NCBI RefSeq assembly: GCF_001884135.1
Contig: NZ_MAOC01000020.1
Location: forward strand, 1 to 64,000
Direction: 5' to 3'
Length of the DNA: 64,000 nt
Origin: Bacillus nitratireducens
Lineage (GTDB): Bacteria > Bacillota > Bacilli > Bacillales > Bacillaceae_G
In this document: one piece after another, positions 33,933 through 42,423 of the stretch
Layout: each line of letters starts with the position of its first letter
Position numbering within the stretch: position 1 is the first letter of the stretch
Notes under the pieces: generated by a model
Database searches by the model: none
What the model was told of the DNA's origin: nothing
What the model saw: only the letters and a program-made list of their open reading frames with translations
Position numbers and translations under genes: made by a program

Positions 33933-35218
33933 ACGAACATAATAAATGGACTACGTTTATTGAAACACCGTTTTATACGAAAGTTGGCAAAGTTCATAGT
34001 GTACAAGAGCAGTTTTTTGTAGCGAAGGGACCGAAAGCGAAGATTGGAGATGTTTGTCTCGTTGGAGAGCATAGCGTCTTATGTGAAGTGATTGCAATTG
34101 AAAAAGAAAACAATATGTTACTCCCATTTGAACAGACAGAAAAAGTGTGTTACGGAGATTCAGTGACATTAATTGCAGAAGATGTCGTTGTGCCCCGTGG
34201 TAATCATTTGCTTGGCAAGGTGTTAAGTGCAAATGGAGAAGTGTTAAACGAAGATGCTGAAAATATTCCAGTGGAAAAAATAAAATTAGATGCACCGCCG
34301 ATTCATGCGTTCGAGCGTGAAGAAATTACAGACGTATTTGAAACGGGAATTAAAGCGATTGATTCTATGTTAACGATTGGTATCGGACAAAAGATTGGTA
34401 TTTTTGCTGGATCAGGTGTTGGTAAATCTACTTTACTTGGAATGATTGCGAAAAATGCAAAAGCAGATATTAACGTTATTAGTTTAGTAGGTGAACGTGG
34501 CCGGGAAGTAAAAGACTTTATACGAAAAGAATTAGGCGAAGAAGGTATGAAAAGAAGCGTCGTTGTTGTAGCGACGTCAGATGAAAGTCACCTTATGCAA
34601 CTTCGGGCGGCAAAGCTTGCAACGTCGATTGCCGAATATTTCCGAGACCAAGGAAATAATGTATTACTTATGATGGATTCAGTTACTCGTTTTGCCGACG
34701 CTCGCCGAAGTGTAGACATTGCAGTCAAGGAATTACCAATCGGTGGTAAAACACTGTTAATGGAAAGTTATATGAAAAAGTTATTAGAGCGATCCGGAAA
34801 AACAAAAAAAGGGTCAATAACAGGTATTTATACAGTGTTAGTTGACGGTGATGATTTAAATGGTCCTGTACCAGATTTAGCTCGTGGTATTTTAGATGGA
34901 CATATTGTATTAAAACGTGAACTCGCAACTCTTAGTCATTATCCTGCCATTTCTGTATTAGATTCGGTAAGTAGGATTATGGAAGAAATCGTATCGCCGA
35001 ATCATTGGCAACTTGCAAATGAAATGAGAAAAATTTTATCTATTTATAAAGAAAATGAATTGTATTTTAAATTAGGAACAATTCAAGAAAATGAAGAAAA
35101 TGCTTATATTTTTGAATGTAAAAATAGAGTAGAAGATATAAATATGTTTTTAAAACAAGGTCGAACTGATAGTTTTCATTTTGAAGATGTTGTGCAAGCG
35201 ATGCACCATATTGTGTAA
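33929..35218 (+). CDS. fliI: Flagellum-specific export ATPase FliI
   Basis: A 429-aa F1-type ATPase for export of flagellar proteins. Walker A AGSGVGKST at about residues 160-168, GERGREVKDF and the Walker B strand LLMMDSVTRFADARR, then the RDP-like LDSVSRIMEEI. All motifs are present. Coupled to fliH by a 4-bp overlap. A strong terminator follows directly, so fliI ends this transcription unit. Confidence 0.96.
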   Translation: MNEHNKWTTFIETPFYTKVGKVHSVQEQFFVAKGPKAKIGDVCLVGEHSVLCEVIAIEKENNMLLPFEQTEKVCYGDSVTLIAEDVVVPRGNHLLGKVLSANGEVLNEDAENIPVEKIKLDAPPIHAFEREEITDVFETGIKAIDSMLTIGIGQKIGIFAGSGVGKSTLLGMIAKNAKADINVISLVGERGREVKDFIRKELGEEGMKRSVVVVATSDESHLMQLRAAKLATSIAEYFRDQGNNVLLMMDSVTRFADARRSVDIAVKELPIGGKTLLMESYMKKLLERSGKTKKGSITGIYTVLVDGDDLNGPVPDLARGILDGHIVLKRELATLSHYPAISVLDSVSRIMEEIVSPNHWQLANEMRKILSIYKENELYFKLGTIQENEENAYIFECKNRVEDINMFLKQGRTDSFHFEDVVQAMHHIV

Positions 35219-35248
35219 GACCTCGCCCTTCGAGGTCTTATTTTTTTG
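35217..35248 (+). terminator. Intrinsic terminator within the flagellar locus (after fliI)
   Basis: Stem AAGACCTCG/CGAGGTCTT with loop CCCTT and a seven-T run. It splits the basal-body operon from the fliJ-onward unit. Confidence 0.93.
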
Positions 35249-35257
35249 TTTTTAATA

Positions 35258-35291
35258 TTTCACAGTTTTTTTTGTGAAAAAACTATATAAT
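35258..35291 (+). promoter_or_regulatory. Promoter of the fliJ-fliK-flgD-flgE unit with a TTTCACA/TGTGAAA dyad
   Basis: A -10 box TATAAT at 35286-35291 follows a perfect 7-bp inverted repeat (35258-35264 and 35273-35279, 8 nt apart) that lies over the -35 position. Its position just behind the fliI terminator marks a new transcription start. The dyad could be an operator; no regulator is known for it. Confidence 0.65.
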
Positions 35292-35333
35292 AGAAAAAAG
35301 GAACGTTATAATAGGAAGGGGCTATGAAAAAGG

Positions 35334-35744
35334 GTGGATAAACAGCAGTACGACACGATAAAATTGCAGATTAATCAAGAGAAAGAACAAATCTTGAAAG
35401 AAGTGTACGAACTAACAGCTGAAAAAAGAAAAATAGAACAAAAAAAGGAATATGATTTGTATGTTGTAAAATCACGCAGTAAAGTCGTACAAACTGGGCA
35501 ACGTATTATGGTTGGTATGCTGTCTTCACATACATTTTCACCTGAAAGAATAGAAGAATGGAATCGGAAAATTAAAAAAACAGAAGGTTTTATTCAAAAA
35601 AATGAAAGCCTTTTAGAGCAAATAAAAGAAAAAGAACGTGTCATTGATGAAATGTATCAAGAAGATTGTAAGAATCTTGCGAAAGTAAAAGAAAAGTTAG
35701 AAGAAAAAATGCTTCTTGATTTAAAAATGTGTATGAACGGATGA
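35334..35744 (+). CDS. fliJ: FliJ-like flagellar export chaperone
   Basis: A 136-aa protein that is nearly all coiled coil (about residues 8-40 and 60-130), placed between fliI and fliK as FliJ usually is. The start is a GTG (35334) with a poor immediate site; the nearby ATG at 35324 gives only a five-codon peptide. Sequence conservation of FliJ is low, so the call depends on position and coiled-coil form. Confidence 0.78.
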   Translation: MDKQQYDTIKLQINQEKEQILKEVYELTAEKRKIEQKKEYDLYVVKSRSKVVQTGQRIMVGMLSSHTFSPERIEEWNRKIKKTEGFIQKNESLLEQIKEKERVIDEMYQEDCKNLAKVKEKLEEKMLLDLKMCMNG

Positions 35745-35754
35745 GGTGGGTGTA

Positions 35755-36855
35755 GTGATACAATTTGTATTACCGGTGCAGCAAAGTTTATCTCCACAAA
35801 AAGACAAAGGGCTAGAAGTACAATCGAAAAATGAAAATTCTTCATTCGATAATACAATGAAAATTGAAAATAAAAAACAGCCGAAAACGGAGAAATCGAA
35901 ACAAGAAGAAGCACCAAAAAAAGAGAAGAAAGAATATCTTCTCGCAAAAAAAACGGTAACGAAAGAAAAGTCGATTGAAAAGAAAGAAGAAAAAAAAGAG
36001 ACAGAACAACTATTACTAGCTGTATCTGGGCAAATGATTGCAATTGAACAATTGCGTGTGCAGCCAGAATCGTTATATCTATACATACAAAAAATACAAA
36101 AACTATATAAAGAATACGGGAATATTAAACTGAACGAATTGCCTACAGCTGAATTACAACAATTACAAGAAATTCTTTCGAATATAAATATTGAAAATAT
36201 CATATATTTAGAAGATACAATACTAATGACGTTAGACAAGGTGACGATGCCAGAGCAAACATTGCAAGTATTAAAATTCGTAGAATCAGAAACTTGTAAT
36301 ATTGCAAAGAAACAAGAGGGGCCTAAGGAAGTAGAACCCCCGAAAGCAGAGAGTGATGATGTGAAAGTAGAGTTACCAAAAGTCGATCAGTTAAATGACT
36401 CAAATTCGACCGGGGCTGAGTTATTAAATAAAGCAACGGGTACTGACCAAATAGGAAAACAAAATAGTGGAGCTGAGAAGGTTACAATACCTGATTTAGG
36501 CAAGAAGATGGAAGCACAAGTAGAAGCTCTGCAAAAGTTTGTAGTGAAAAAAGAACGTGTTTTATTCCAGCTAAATCCAGAGAAACTGGGTACATTAACT
36601 GTATTTATGAAAAAGCATGGAGATCAAATTGATGTCCATGTAGAAATGGAAAAACAAGATGCGAAAAAACGTGTTGAAATGATTTTTGACGAATTGAAGC
36701 TAAAGTTAAAAGAAAAAGAAATTAATATTCAAATTAGTTATTCAGAAAAAGATGAGCATCGTAAAGAACAACGAGAACAAGAGCAAAGACAAAAGCAAAA
36801 ACTAGCAAGTACGAAACAAGAATCGAAAGAATTTGCTGGATTATTGGAGGAATAA
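35755..36855 (+). CDS. fliK: Flagellar hook-length control protein FliK
   Basis: A 366-aa secreted ruler. A Lys/Glu-rich, probably disordered N-terminal part (about residues 15-95) and a variable centre are followed by the conserved C-terminal Flg_hook domain (FQLNPEKLGTLTVFMKKHGDQIDVHVEM...). The long frame opens at 35746, but GAGGTG places the start at GTG 35755. It is one codon before flgD. Confidence 0.88.
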   Translation: MIQFVLPVQQSLSPQKDKGLEVQSKNENSSFDNTMKIENKKQPKTEKSKQEEAPKKEKKEYLLAKKTVTKEKSIEKKEEKKETEQLLLAVSGQMIAIEQLRVQPESLYLYIQKIQKLYKEYGNIKLNELPTAELQQLQEILSNINIENIIYLEDTILMTLDKVTMPEQTLQVLKFVESETCNIAKKQEGPKEVEPPKAESDDVKVELPKVDQLNDSNSTGAELLNKATGTDQIGKQNSGAEKVTIPDLGKKMEAQVEALQKFVVKKERVLFQLNPEKLGTLTVFMKKHGDQIDVHVEMEKQDAKKRVEMIFDELKLKLKEKEINIQISYSEKDEHRKEQREQEQRQKQKLASTKQESKEFAGLLEE

Positions 36856-36858
36856 AGC

Positions 36859-37437
36859 GTGCCAACAGTTGGATTAAATGCAACGAGTATAAATCATATT
36901 CCGTTACAGGCGGGAGCGCAAAAAAGCAACGCACCTGTTAATGGCGTACATTCGCCAGTTCAACAAACAAACGGAGTATCAGCAAGTACTCAAAAAACTC
37001 CCGGTGTAATGGAGAAAGATGATTTTCTAAAATTGTTTTTAGCGAGTTTTCAGCATCAAGATCCATTCAATGCGATGGATATGAATCAAATGATGAACCA
37101 AACAGCACAGTTATCTCTTATGGAACAAGTGCAAAATATGACAAAGGCAGTTGACTCTTTAAGAACGACGATGTATTCGACAGCACTTGATGGAGGAATG
37201 AAGTTTTTAGGAAAGTATGTAAGAGGTATTGACGGTGAAGGGAACAAAGTGACTGGTCAAGTAGAGACAGTTCGTCTTGCAGAAAATAACGATGTACAGC
37301 TTGTTATTGATAATAAAGTTGTATCTCTTCGTTTCGTTGAAAGAATATCAGATAAACCGATTGGAGAAACGAATCCAGAAGATGTAAAGAAAGATGATCA
37401 AAAAGTAACTGAAGAAGTAAAAACAACAAATTCATAA
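36859..37437 (+). CDS. flgD: Flagellar hook cap protein FlgD
   Basis: A 192-aa hook scaffolding protein. The conserved part is MEKDDFLKLFLASFQHQDPFNAMDMNQMMNQTAQLSLMEQ (about residues 50-90), where FlgD has DFLKLLVTQLQNQDP. The middle GMKFLGKYVRGIDGEGN fits the following beta domain. Start GTG after GGAGGAAT. Directly precedes flgE. Confidence 0.93.
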   Translation: MPTVGLNATSINHIPLQAGAQKSNAPVNGVHSPVQQTNGVSASTQKTPGVMEKDDFLKLFLASFQHQDPFNAMDMNQMMNQTAQLSLMEQVQNMTKAVDSLRTTMYSTALDGGMKFLGKYVRGIDGEGNKVTGQVETVRLAENNDVQLVIDNKVVSLRFVERISDKPIGETNPEDVKKDDQKVTEEVKTTNS

Positions 37438-37454
37438 GGGAGTGTTCATGCATT

Positions 37455-38678
37455 ATGATTAAAGCGTTATATACAAGTATTACAGGATTGAATGCAACAC
37501 AAAATGCATTAAGTGTAACTTCAAATAATATTGCCAATGCACAAACAGTTGGTTATAAAAAACAAAAAGCAATGTTTGATGATTTACTGTACAACAATTC
37601 AATTGGTGCAAAAGGTGACGATAGATACGCAGGAACGAACCCAAAAAGTATCGGTAACGGTGTGAAAATGAGCGGAACGGTTACGGATTATAGCGATGGT
37701 ACAATTACGTTAACTGGTGGTAAAGTACAAGCAGCGATGGAAGGTAATGGTTTCTTCGTTGTAGGTGATTCAAAAGCTGGAAATATGGAATTTACACGTA
37801 AAGGGACCTTTGCAATATCTTCGGATTACTATATTACGAATACAGGAGGTCAATATGTATTCGCTTATCCAGCCGATCCATCAACTGGTAATGTTGACTT
37901 ATCTGGTATCCCAGGACCACTACAAATTCCAATGGGATCAGCAATCGGTGGTATTCGAACGTCAAAAGGTATAGTTGGAGGGAACATTCCAGCTGATGCA
38001 AAACACATTACGCAAGAATTGCCTGCATATGATGATGCCGGTAATACATGGACAATGCGCGTAGAGTTTACACAAGATGGTGAACATAATTACAAATATA
38101 CAGTAAAGATGCGTAATGACTCGAAAAAAGAAACTGAGTTTACAGAGGTTCAAGGCGCAGGTGGTAATGTGACATTCGATGCAGTAGGGAATCCAGATCC
38201 AGTAAACCCTGAAGCGAATATTCCATTTAATGGTGGAACAGTAAAAATAGATTTTAGTAAATTAACAAACCACCCGACAGAGAAAACAATAGCAGTAACA
38301 AACGTAGATGGTAGACCAGCGGCAACTGTTAAAGATTGTTTTATTACTGACGGTGGATATGTGATGGTAAAATATTCTGATGGAAGTATGAAAGCGGCAG
38401 GTCAATTAGCTGTTGGGATGCTCCCGAATGAAGGCGGCCTAATGAAAACCGGTAATGGTAACTTTACAGCGACAAATACAACAGGTATTTTAGCACTAGG
38501 TGTATCTGGTCAAAACGGTGCAGGAAAAGTACGTGGTGGTGCACAAGAAGGTGCAAACGTAGATTTATCTGTAGAATTTGTTGATTTAATGCTATACCAA
38601 CGTGGCTTTCAAGGAAATGCGAAAGTAATTAAAATTTCAGATGAAGTATTAACTGAAGTTGTAAACTTAATTCGATAA
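37455..38678 (+). CDS. flgE: Flagellar hook protein FlgE
   Basis: A 407-aa hook subunit. N-terminal rod motif NALSVTSNNIANAQTVGYKKQKAMFDDLLY (about residues 15-45), then GMEGNGFFVVGD, and the C-terminal VDLSVEFVDLMLYQRGFQGNAKVIKISDEVLTEVVNLIR. Complete and in good context after flgD. Confidence 0.96.
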   Translation: MIKALYTSITGLNATQNALSVTSNNIANAQTVGYKKQKAMFDDLLYNNSIGAKGDDRYAGTNPKSIGNGVKMSGTVTDYSDGTITLTGGKVQAAMEGNGFFVVGDSKAGNMEFTRKGTFAISSDYYITNTGGQYVFAYPADPSTGNVDLSGIPGPLQIPMGSAIGGIRTSKGIVGGNIPADAKHITQELPAYDDAGNTWTMRVEFTQDGEHNYKYTVKMRNDSKKETEFTEVQGAGGNVTFDAVGNPDPVNPEANIPFNGGTVKIDFSKLTNHPTEKTIAVTNVDGRPAATVKDCFITDGGYVMVKYSDGSMKAAGQLAVGMLPNEGGLMKTGNGNFTATNTTGILALGVSGQNGAGKVRGGAQEGANVDLSVEFVDLMLYQRGFQGNAKVIKISDEVLTEVVNLIR

Positions 38679-38727
38679 TAAATAGTAAAGAAAAATTGTA
38701 ACGTAGTAGAAAGGGTTTTATATTCGT

Positions 38728-39063
38728 ATGACAAGACAAGAGCGAATTTCACAATTGCCTTTTTTCGAAAATAAAAGTGAGCTTGCTGAGCAAGTGTTAA
38801 AAATAGAACGAGAAGAGCATGTATATTTACCAGATCAATTTGAAATCAAACAAGTGCCCCCATATTCGTTTGGTGAAAAACAAGCAATCATTGGTCGTAT
38901 ACACGAATTTTATTTCGTAAGTATTGGTAGTAATGGTGTTTGGAAGTATCAATTGTTTAAAGATGAGATGAAGTGCCGTGAGTTTTTCGTTATGTTGCCG
39001 GATATTACGGATCAGCAGCTTGCTTTTTGGTTTAATAACATTGAGTTGTTGAAAGGGGCTTAA
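38728..39063 (+). CDS. Hypothetical protein in the flagellar locus, 111 aa
   Basis: A soluble 111-aa protein that I do not recognise, with a possible small alpha/beta fold and no signal peptide or membrane helix. It lies 50 bp after flgE in the fliJ-started unit, followed by the long spacer carrying element B. Function unknown, motility link by position only. Confidence 0.75.
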   Translation: MTRQERISQLPFFENKSELAEQVLKIEREEHVYLPDQFEIKQVPPYSFGEKQAIIGRIHEFYFVSIGSNGVWKYQLFKDEMKCREFFVMLPDITDQQLAFWFNNIELLKGA

Positions 39064-39071
39064 AATCTCTT

Positions 39072-39240
39072 AAAAGCTTTCTTTTAGGTTTTGAGAGAGG
39101 GCCTAGCGATGATTAGTAGGTTTGCATAAGTGGCTCACATGTTGTAAGACCAGAGATATGGAGTGGTTCTAAGGTAGTTGGATGGGCTGGAATCCAAGTG
39201 TTTAGGTGATGCCTCTTCACTTTTTGAAGATTGGAACTAT
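39072..39240 (+). ncRNA. Putative structured RNA element B, before the FliG-like gene
   Basis: A 281-bp gene-free spacer. It shares with element A the opening AAAAGCTTT (39072-39080), the core 39129-39177 (centred on AAGACCAGAGATATG) and a hairpin GTGA/TCAC (39206-39209 and 39217-39220) whose loop ends CCTCT. Two more hairpins are TTGGAT/ATCCAA (39179-39198) and TCTTCA/TGAAGA (39214-39231). The loop segment CCTCTTCAC (39212-39220) could pair with GTGAGGAGG (39336-39344) at the ribosome site of the next gene. The paired stems differ from element A but are still complementary. Confidence 0.6.
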
Positions 39241-39344
39241 CTGAGTCTAGAAGCTGCGATTTGAAATAGATTTAGATTAATTTAAGATAGTTGTGTTATA
39301 TTGTACAATTAGACTAAGTTTATATAAGAGGAGAGGTGAGGAGG

Positions 39345-39830
39345 ATGGCGCAGAATAAGTATCGCGTTACATTCATTTCGCCGAGTGAGGTCGAGCAGCG
39401 GACTGTAATGACGGCGAGTAATTTACCAGAGTTAATTCGTAAAGTAGAGGGTATTATTGCAGATCCGAACGGTTATTTTGTAAATGATAAAAAGAATAAT
39501 TGCTATTTTAAAGTGATTAAAGAAAATGTTACGTTTATTCAATATGAGTTACTATTTTCGGATAAAGAAATTCATATTGAAAAATTAAAACATATAGCAC
39601 CAACGGTATTGAAACAATTATTTAAAAAAATAAACGATCCGGAATTATATGCACTTGCACTCCTTGATGTTGATATAGCGACAAAGGATTATGTGCTAGG
39701 AGAAATGAATCCAGAGCTTAGAGTGAGAGTGGAAAAAGATCTTTCGAAAAAATGGGAAGCGATGCCGACAGAAATTGTAGGAGCGCAAGAAGTGTTATTA
39801 GAGGCACTTGCTTCGTTTATACAAGATTAA
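39345..39830 (+). CDS. FliG-like small protein
   Basis: A 161-aa protein. Its C-terminal half (about residues 85-160: KKINDPELYALALLDVDIATKDYVLGEMNPELRVRVEKDL... PTEIVGAQEVLLEALASF) resembles the middle/C domain of FliG, with the ALALL and EMNPELRxxV pattern. The N-terminal half (about 1-80) is a different alpha/beta region. It may bind or mimic motor components; the function is inferred. GTG 39336 is part of the AGGAGG site, so ATG 39345 is chosen. Element B lies in its leader. Confidence 0.72.
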   Translation: MAQNKYRVTFISPSEVEQRTVMTASNLPELIRKVEGIIADPNGYFVNDKKNNCYFKVIKENVTFIQYELLFSDKEIHIEKLKHIAPTVLKQLFKKINDPELYALALLDVDIATKDYVLGEMNPELRVRVEKDLSKKWEAMPTEIVGAQEVLLEALASFIQD

Positions 39831-39970
39831 GCTTTACCACTGTTTTTATTATTTTAAAACTGTAAGGCTCACGCAATTATCTATATTTTTATATAGGTAG
39901 TTGACTTTTTAAGTTTAATAAAGCTTAATAAATAGATATATAGAATTAATAGAAGAGGAGCGACACTTTT

Positions 39971-40879
39971 ATGTCACAAGCACAAAGTATTTTATTAGAA
40001 AGTGGAACAAACGAATTAGAAATCGTAACTTATACTGTTGGTGAAAATTTATTTAGCATCAATGTAATGAAAGTGCGTGAAATTATTAATCCATTCCCTG
40101 TTACAACAGTGCCGGAATCTCATCATGCAGTTGAAGGTGTTGTTCAAGTACGCGGTGAAATTTTACCTGTTATTAATTTAGCGACAGCCCTTAATTTAAA
40201 ATCAACTAAGCCACTTGATCAAACGAAATTTATCATCTCGGAATTAAACCAAATGAAAGTTATTTTCCGTGTTGATGAAGTGCATCGAATTCAACGTATT
40301 TCTTGGGAACAAATTGATGAACCAGCTTCATTATCTATGGGACTAGAAGAAACGACGTCAGGAATTGTAAAACTAGAGGGGAAAATCATCTTATTGTTAG
40401 ATTATGAGAAAATTGTTTGCGAAATTAGTAACAGTGGTTATGACAATAAAACTCTTTCAGGATTAGAACAAAAAACAGACCGAGCTGAAAAAGTTATTTA
40501 TATTGCGGAAGATTCAGCGATGCTTCGCCAAATATTAGAAGAAACATTATCAACAGCTGGATATACGAAAATGAATTTCTTCAGTAATGGTGCAGAAGCA
40601 TTAGCACAAATTGAAAAACTAGCAAAAGAGCAAGGTGAAAAAATGTTTGAACATATCCATCTACTTATTACAGATATTGAAATGCCAAAAATGGATGGAC
40701 ATCATTTAACGAAAATAATTAAAGATAGTGAAGTAATGAAGCAATTACCAGTTATTATTTTCTCTTCATTAATTACAAACGAATTATTCTATAAAGGTGA
40801 GACAGTTGGGGCGAATGCTCAAGTGAGTAAGCCAGACATTCAAGAGTTAATTGGTTTAGTTGATAAGCTAGTGTTGTAA
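39971..40879 (+). CDS. cheV: Chemotaxis coupling/response regulator CheV
   Basis: A 302-aa CheW-REC fusion. CheW-like part (about residues 15-155) with VRGEILPVINLATALNL, and a receiver domain (about 165-300) with VIYIAEDSAMLRQ and phospho-Asp in LLITDIEMPKMDG and the Lys in AQVSKPDIQ. It couples receptors to CheA and adapts by phosphorylation. Its presence in a window without cheW suggests that it is a main coupler here. GAGGAG before ATG, then a terminator. Confidence 0.95.
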   Translation: MSQAQSILLESGTNELEIVTYTVGENLFSINVMKVREIINPFPVTTVPESHHAVEGVVQVRGEILPVINLATALNLKSTKPLDQTKFIISELNQMKVIFRVDEVHRIQRISWEQIDEPASLSMGLEETTSGIVKLEGKIILLLDYEKIVCEISNSGYDNKTLSGLEQKTDRAEKVIYIAEDSAMLRQILEETLSTAGYTKMNFFSNGAEALAQIEKLAKEQGEKMFEHIHLLITDIEMPKMDGHHLTKIIKDSEVMKQLPVIIFSSLITNELFYKGETVGANAQVSKPDIQELIGLVDKLVL

Positions 40880-40943
40880 AAGGTTTTGAAAAGCGTTTTT
40901 TAGTTGGAAGAGTCGGCGTAAAATACATTTTTAGCTGAAAAGA

Positions 40944-40979
40944 GGAACTAGCCGTATAGTACAGGTTAGTTTCTTTTTA
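40944..40979 (+). terminator. Intrinsic terminator after cheV
   Basis: GGAACTAGCC pairs with GGTTAGTTTC (one bulged A and G-T pairs) and is followed by TTTTT. Confidence 0.75.
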
Positions 40980-41100
40980 GTATGTACAGGTATAAAAGAC
41001 CAAACATCTCTAGAGTGTTTATGACAATACTCGCTTTCAAATATTTAGCTGTTCTTATTTAGGGAGTATCGATTGGTTTAATTAATAGGTGGTAGGATTT

Positions 41101-41113
41101 TTTTATTTGAAAA
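41101..41113. promoter_or_regulatory. Candidate MogR box
   Basis: TTTT-N5-AAAA, the recognition pattern of Listeria MogR, upstream of mogR itself and so consistent with autoregulation. Such a short AT-rich motif is expected several times by chance in 64 kb of this composition. Confidence 0.35.
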
Positions 41114-41301
41114 TATAAGAGAGTGTGTTAGTAATATTTCACGATAGCTCAAAAATTTTCGGTGAAATTATATTGGAAATACCATATAATAGAATTGAAT
41201 GCATTTTATTGATAAAAAAATCGTGTTAGATTTTGTATGATTTACTTAAAAAATCTCTTCTATTTTTATATACTCTATATACTTTTTAGTATGTTAATTA
41301 T

Positions 41302-41329
41302 TTGACAGATAATTTCGAAATGCTATAAT
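41302..41329 (+). promoter_or_regulatory. Sigma-A promoter of mogR
   Basis: A consensus TTGACA (41302-41307) and TATAAT (41324-41329) with a 16-bp spacer, 46 bp before the first ATG of mogR. Confidence 0.8.
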
Positions 41330-41375
41330 ATGGATATGTAAAAATTGCTATTTTCTTAAAAGACATGGGAGTCAG

Positions 41376-42359
41376 ATGAGAATTGTGAAAGGAAGAGGGG
41401 GAGTGACACAGAGTATGTATCACCACACAGCAATCAATGTATTAAATCTTTTACAAAACATGTCAAATAATAAAACGAACGATATGAAATTAGAGGCGGA
41501 ATTTAAAAAAATAGAGAAACAATTCCGAGTAAAGTATGAAGAGCTAATCGATTTATATAATAAAATGGTATTATTTCAAATAGATATAGAAAAAAATGGC
41601 GGTATGCGAGTTTATGAAAAATCAGGAATTACATGGTTAAAGTCTGAACTAGAATTACTGTATGAAGTATATCAATTTTGTCAGCGTCAAGGCTTGAATA
41701 TCGCAAATATTTCAAAATATGTTAGTAAAAATGAACTGAATTTATTTCCAAAAACAGAAAGTCAATTACAGAATACGTATTATAAATTAAAAAAACAAGA
41801 AATCCCGTTTGAAAATATTGAAAAACAGAAGCCGGGTCGAAAACGCAAATATACACCTGTAAAGGCTACCGTTGTTGAGGCGAAACAAGAAAGAAAACAG
41901 GAAGTAAAAGAAGATTTCCAAAGTGAAGAGGACGAAAAGAATCTCGTAACTGTTATATCTGGTATCGTTGATAATTTTGAGACAATTAGTCAATCCCGCG
42001 AAAAGAAAGAGTATGAATTACATCAGTTTATGGAGGGAATCTATAAGCTTTCTAGTATGGCTGCAGAGCGTTCGAAAGAGGAAAAGAATGCTCGAGGTCT
42101 TGAAGGTGAGGTAGATTCATTACGAACTGAAAATGAAAGGTTAAAAAGAGAGAAGGAAGACCTTGTACATGATATTAAAGAAATGACGCACCATTTAATT
42201 CATTTCATTACGAGCTCTGATATCGATCAAATTCGTACGTTGCCTTTCTTCGTAAAAGAGTGCAAAAAAGATTTACATAAGCTGGGATTATATAACGCTC
42301 AAGACGGAAAAATGAAAATTGTGGTTGATAGTGGCGATCAGGTTATGACCATATCATAA
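41376..42359 (+). CDS. mogR: Motility gene repressor MogR
   Basis: A 327-aa repressor of flagellar genes. It matches Listeria MogR closely in the DNA-binding domain: GGMRVYEKSGITWLKSELELLYEVYQ (about residues 67-92), PKTESQLQNTYYKLKK and KPGRKRK (about 126-155). The C-terminus has a coiled coil (about 225-265). In Listeria it binds TTTTN5AAAA. The start may be ATG 41376 (GGGAG 4 bases ahead) or, because of the stronger AGGGGGAG, ATG 41415, giving 314 aa. It closes the fliJ-cheV part of the locus and has its own promoter and a large terminator. Confidence 0.93.
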   Translation: MRIVKGRGGVTQSMYHHTAINVLNLLQNMSNNKTNDMKLEAEFKKIEKQFRVKYEELIDLYNKMVLFQIDIEKNGGMRVYEKSGITWLKSELELLYEVYQFCQRQGLNIANISKYVSKNELNLFPKTESQLQNTYYKLKKQEIPFENIEKQKPGRKRKYTPVKATVVEAKQERKQEVKEDFQSEEDEKNLVTVISGIVDNFETISQSREKKEYELHQFMEGIYKLSSMAAERSKEEKNARGLEGEVDSLRTENERLKREKEDLVHDIKEMTHHLIHFITSSDIDQIRTLPFFVKECKKDLHKLGLYNAQDGKMKIVVDSGDQVMTIS

Positions 42360-42368
42360 TAAAAATGG

Positions 42369-42423
42369 ATACAAAACAAAAGGGAAATACATATATACTA
42401 TGTATTTCCCTTTTGTTTTGTAT
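42369..42423. terminator. Large perfect hairpin after mogR
   Basis: A 25-bp perfect inverted repeat (42369-42393 and 42399-42423) with a 5-nt loop; the arms hold A and T runs, so it can terminate in either direction. Confidence 0.88.

Larger units (their letters stand above)
40980..41375 (+). other. Gene-free region before mogR
   Basis: About 400 bp without a convincing frame. It contains a TTTT-ATTTG-AAAA box (41101-41113), a TTTCAC/GTGAAA repeat (41137-41142 and 41162-41167) with TATAAT at 41185-41190, and the mogR promoter at 41302-41329. Confidence 0.6.

Noticed and set aside
40880-40980. Third copy of the flgL/FliG-like leader element after cheV
   Set aside because: It shares GAAAAGC with T-run and AGCCGTATA with element A, but the latter lies in a plain terminator hairpin and the AAGAYCAGAGA core is absent.
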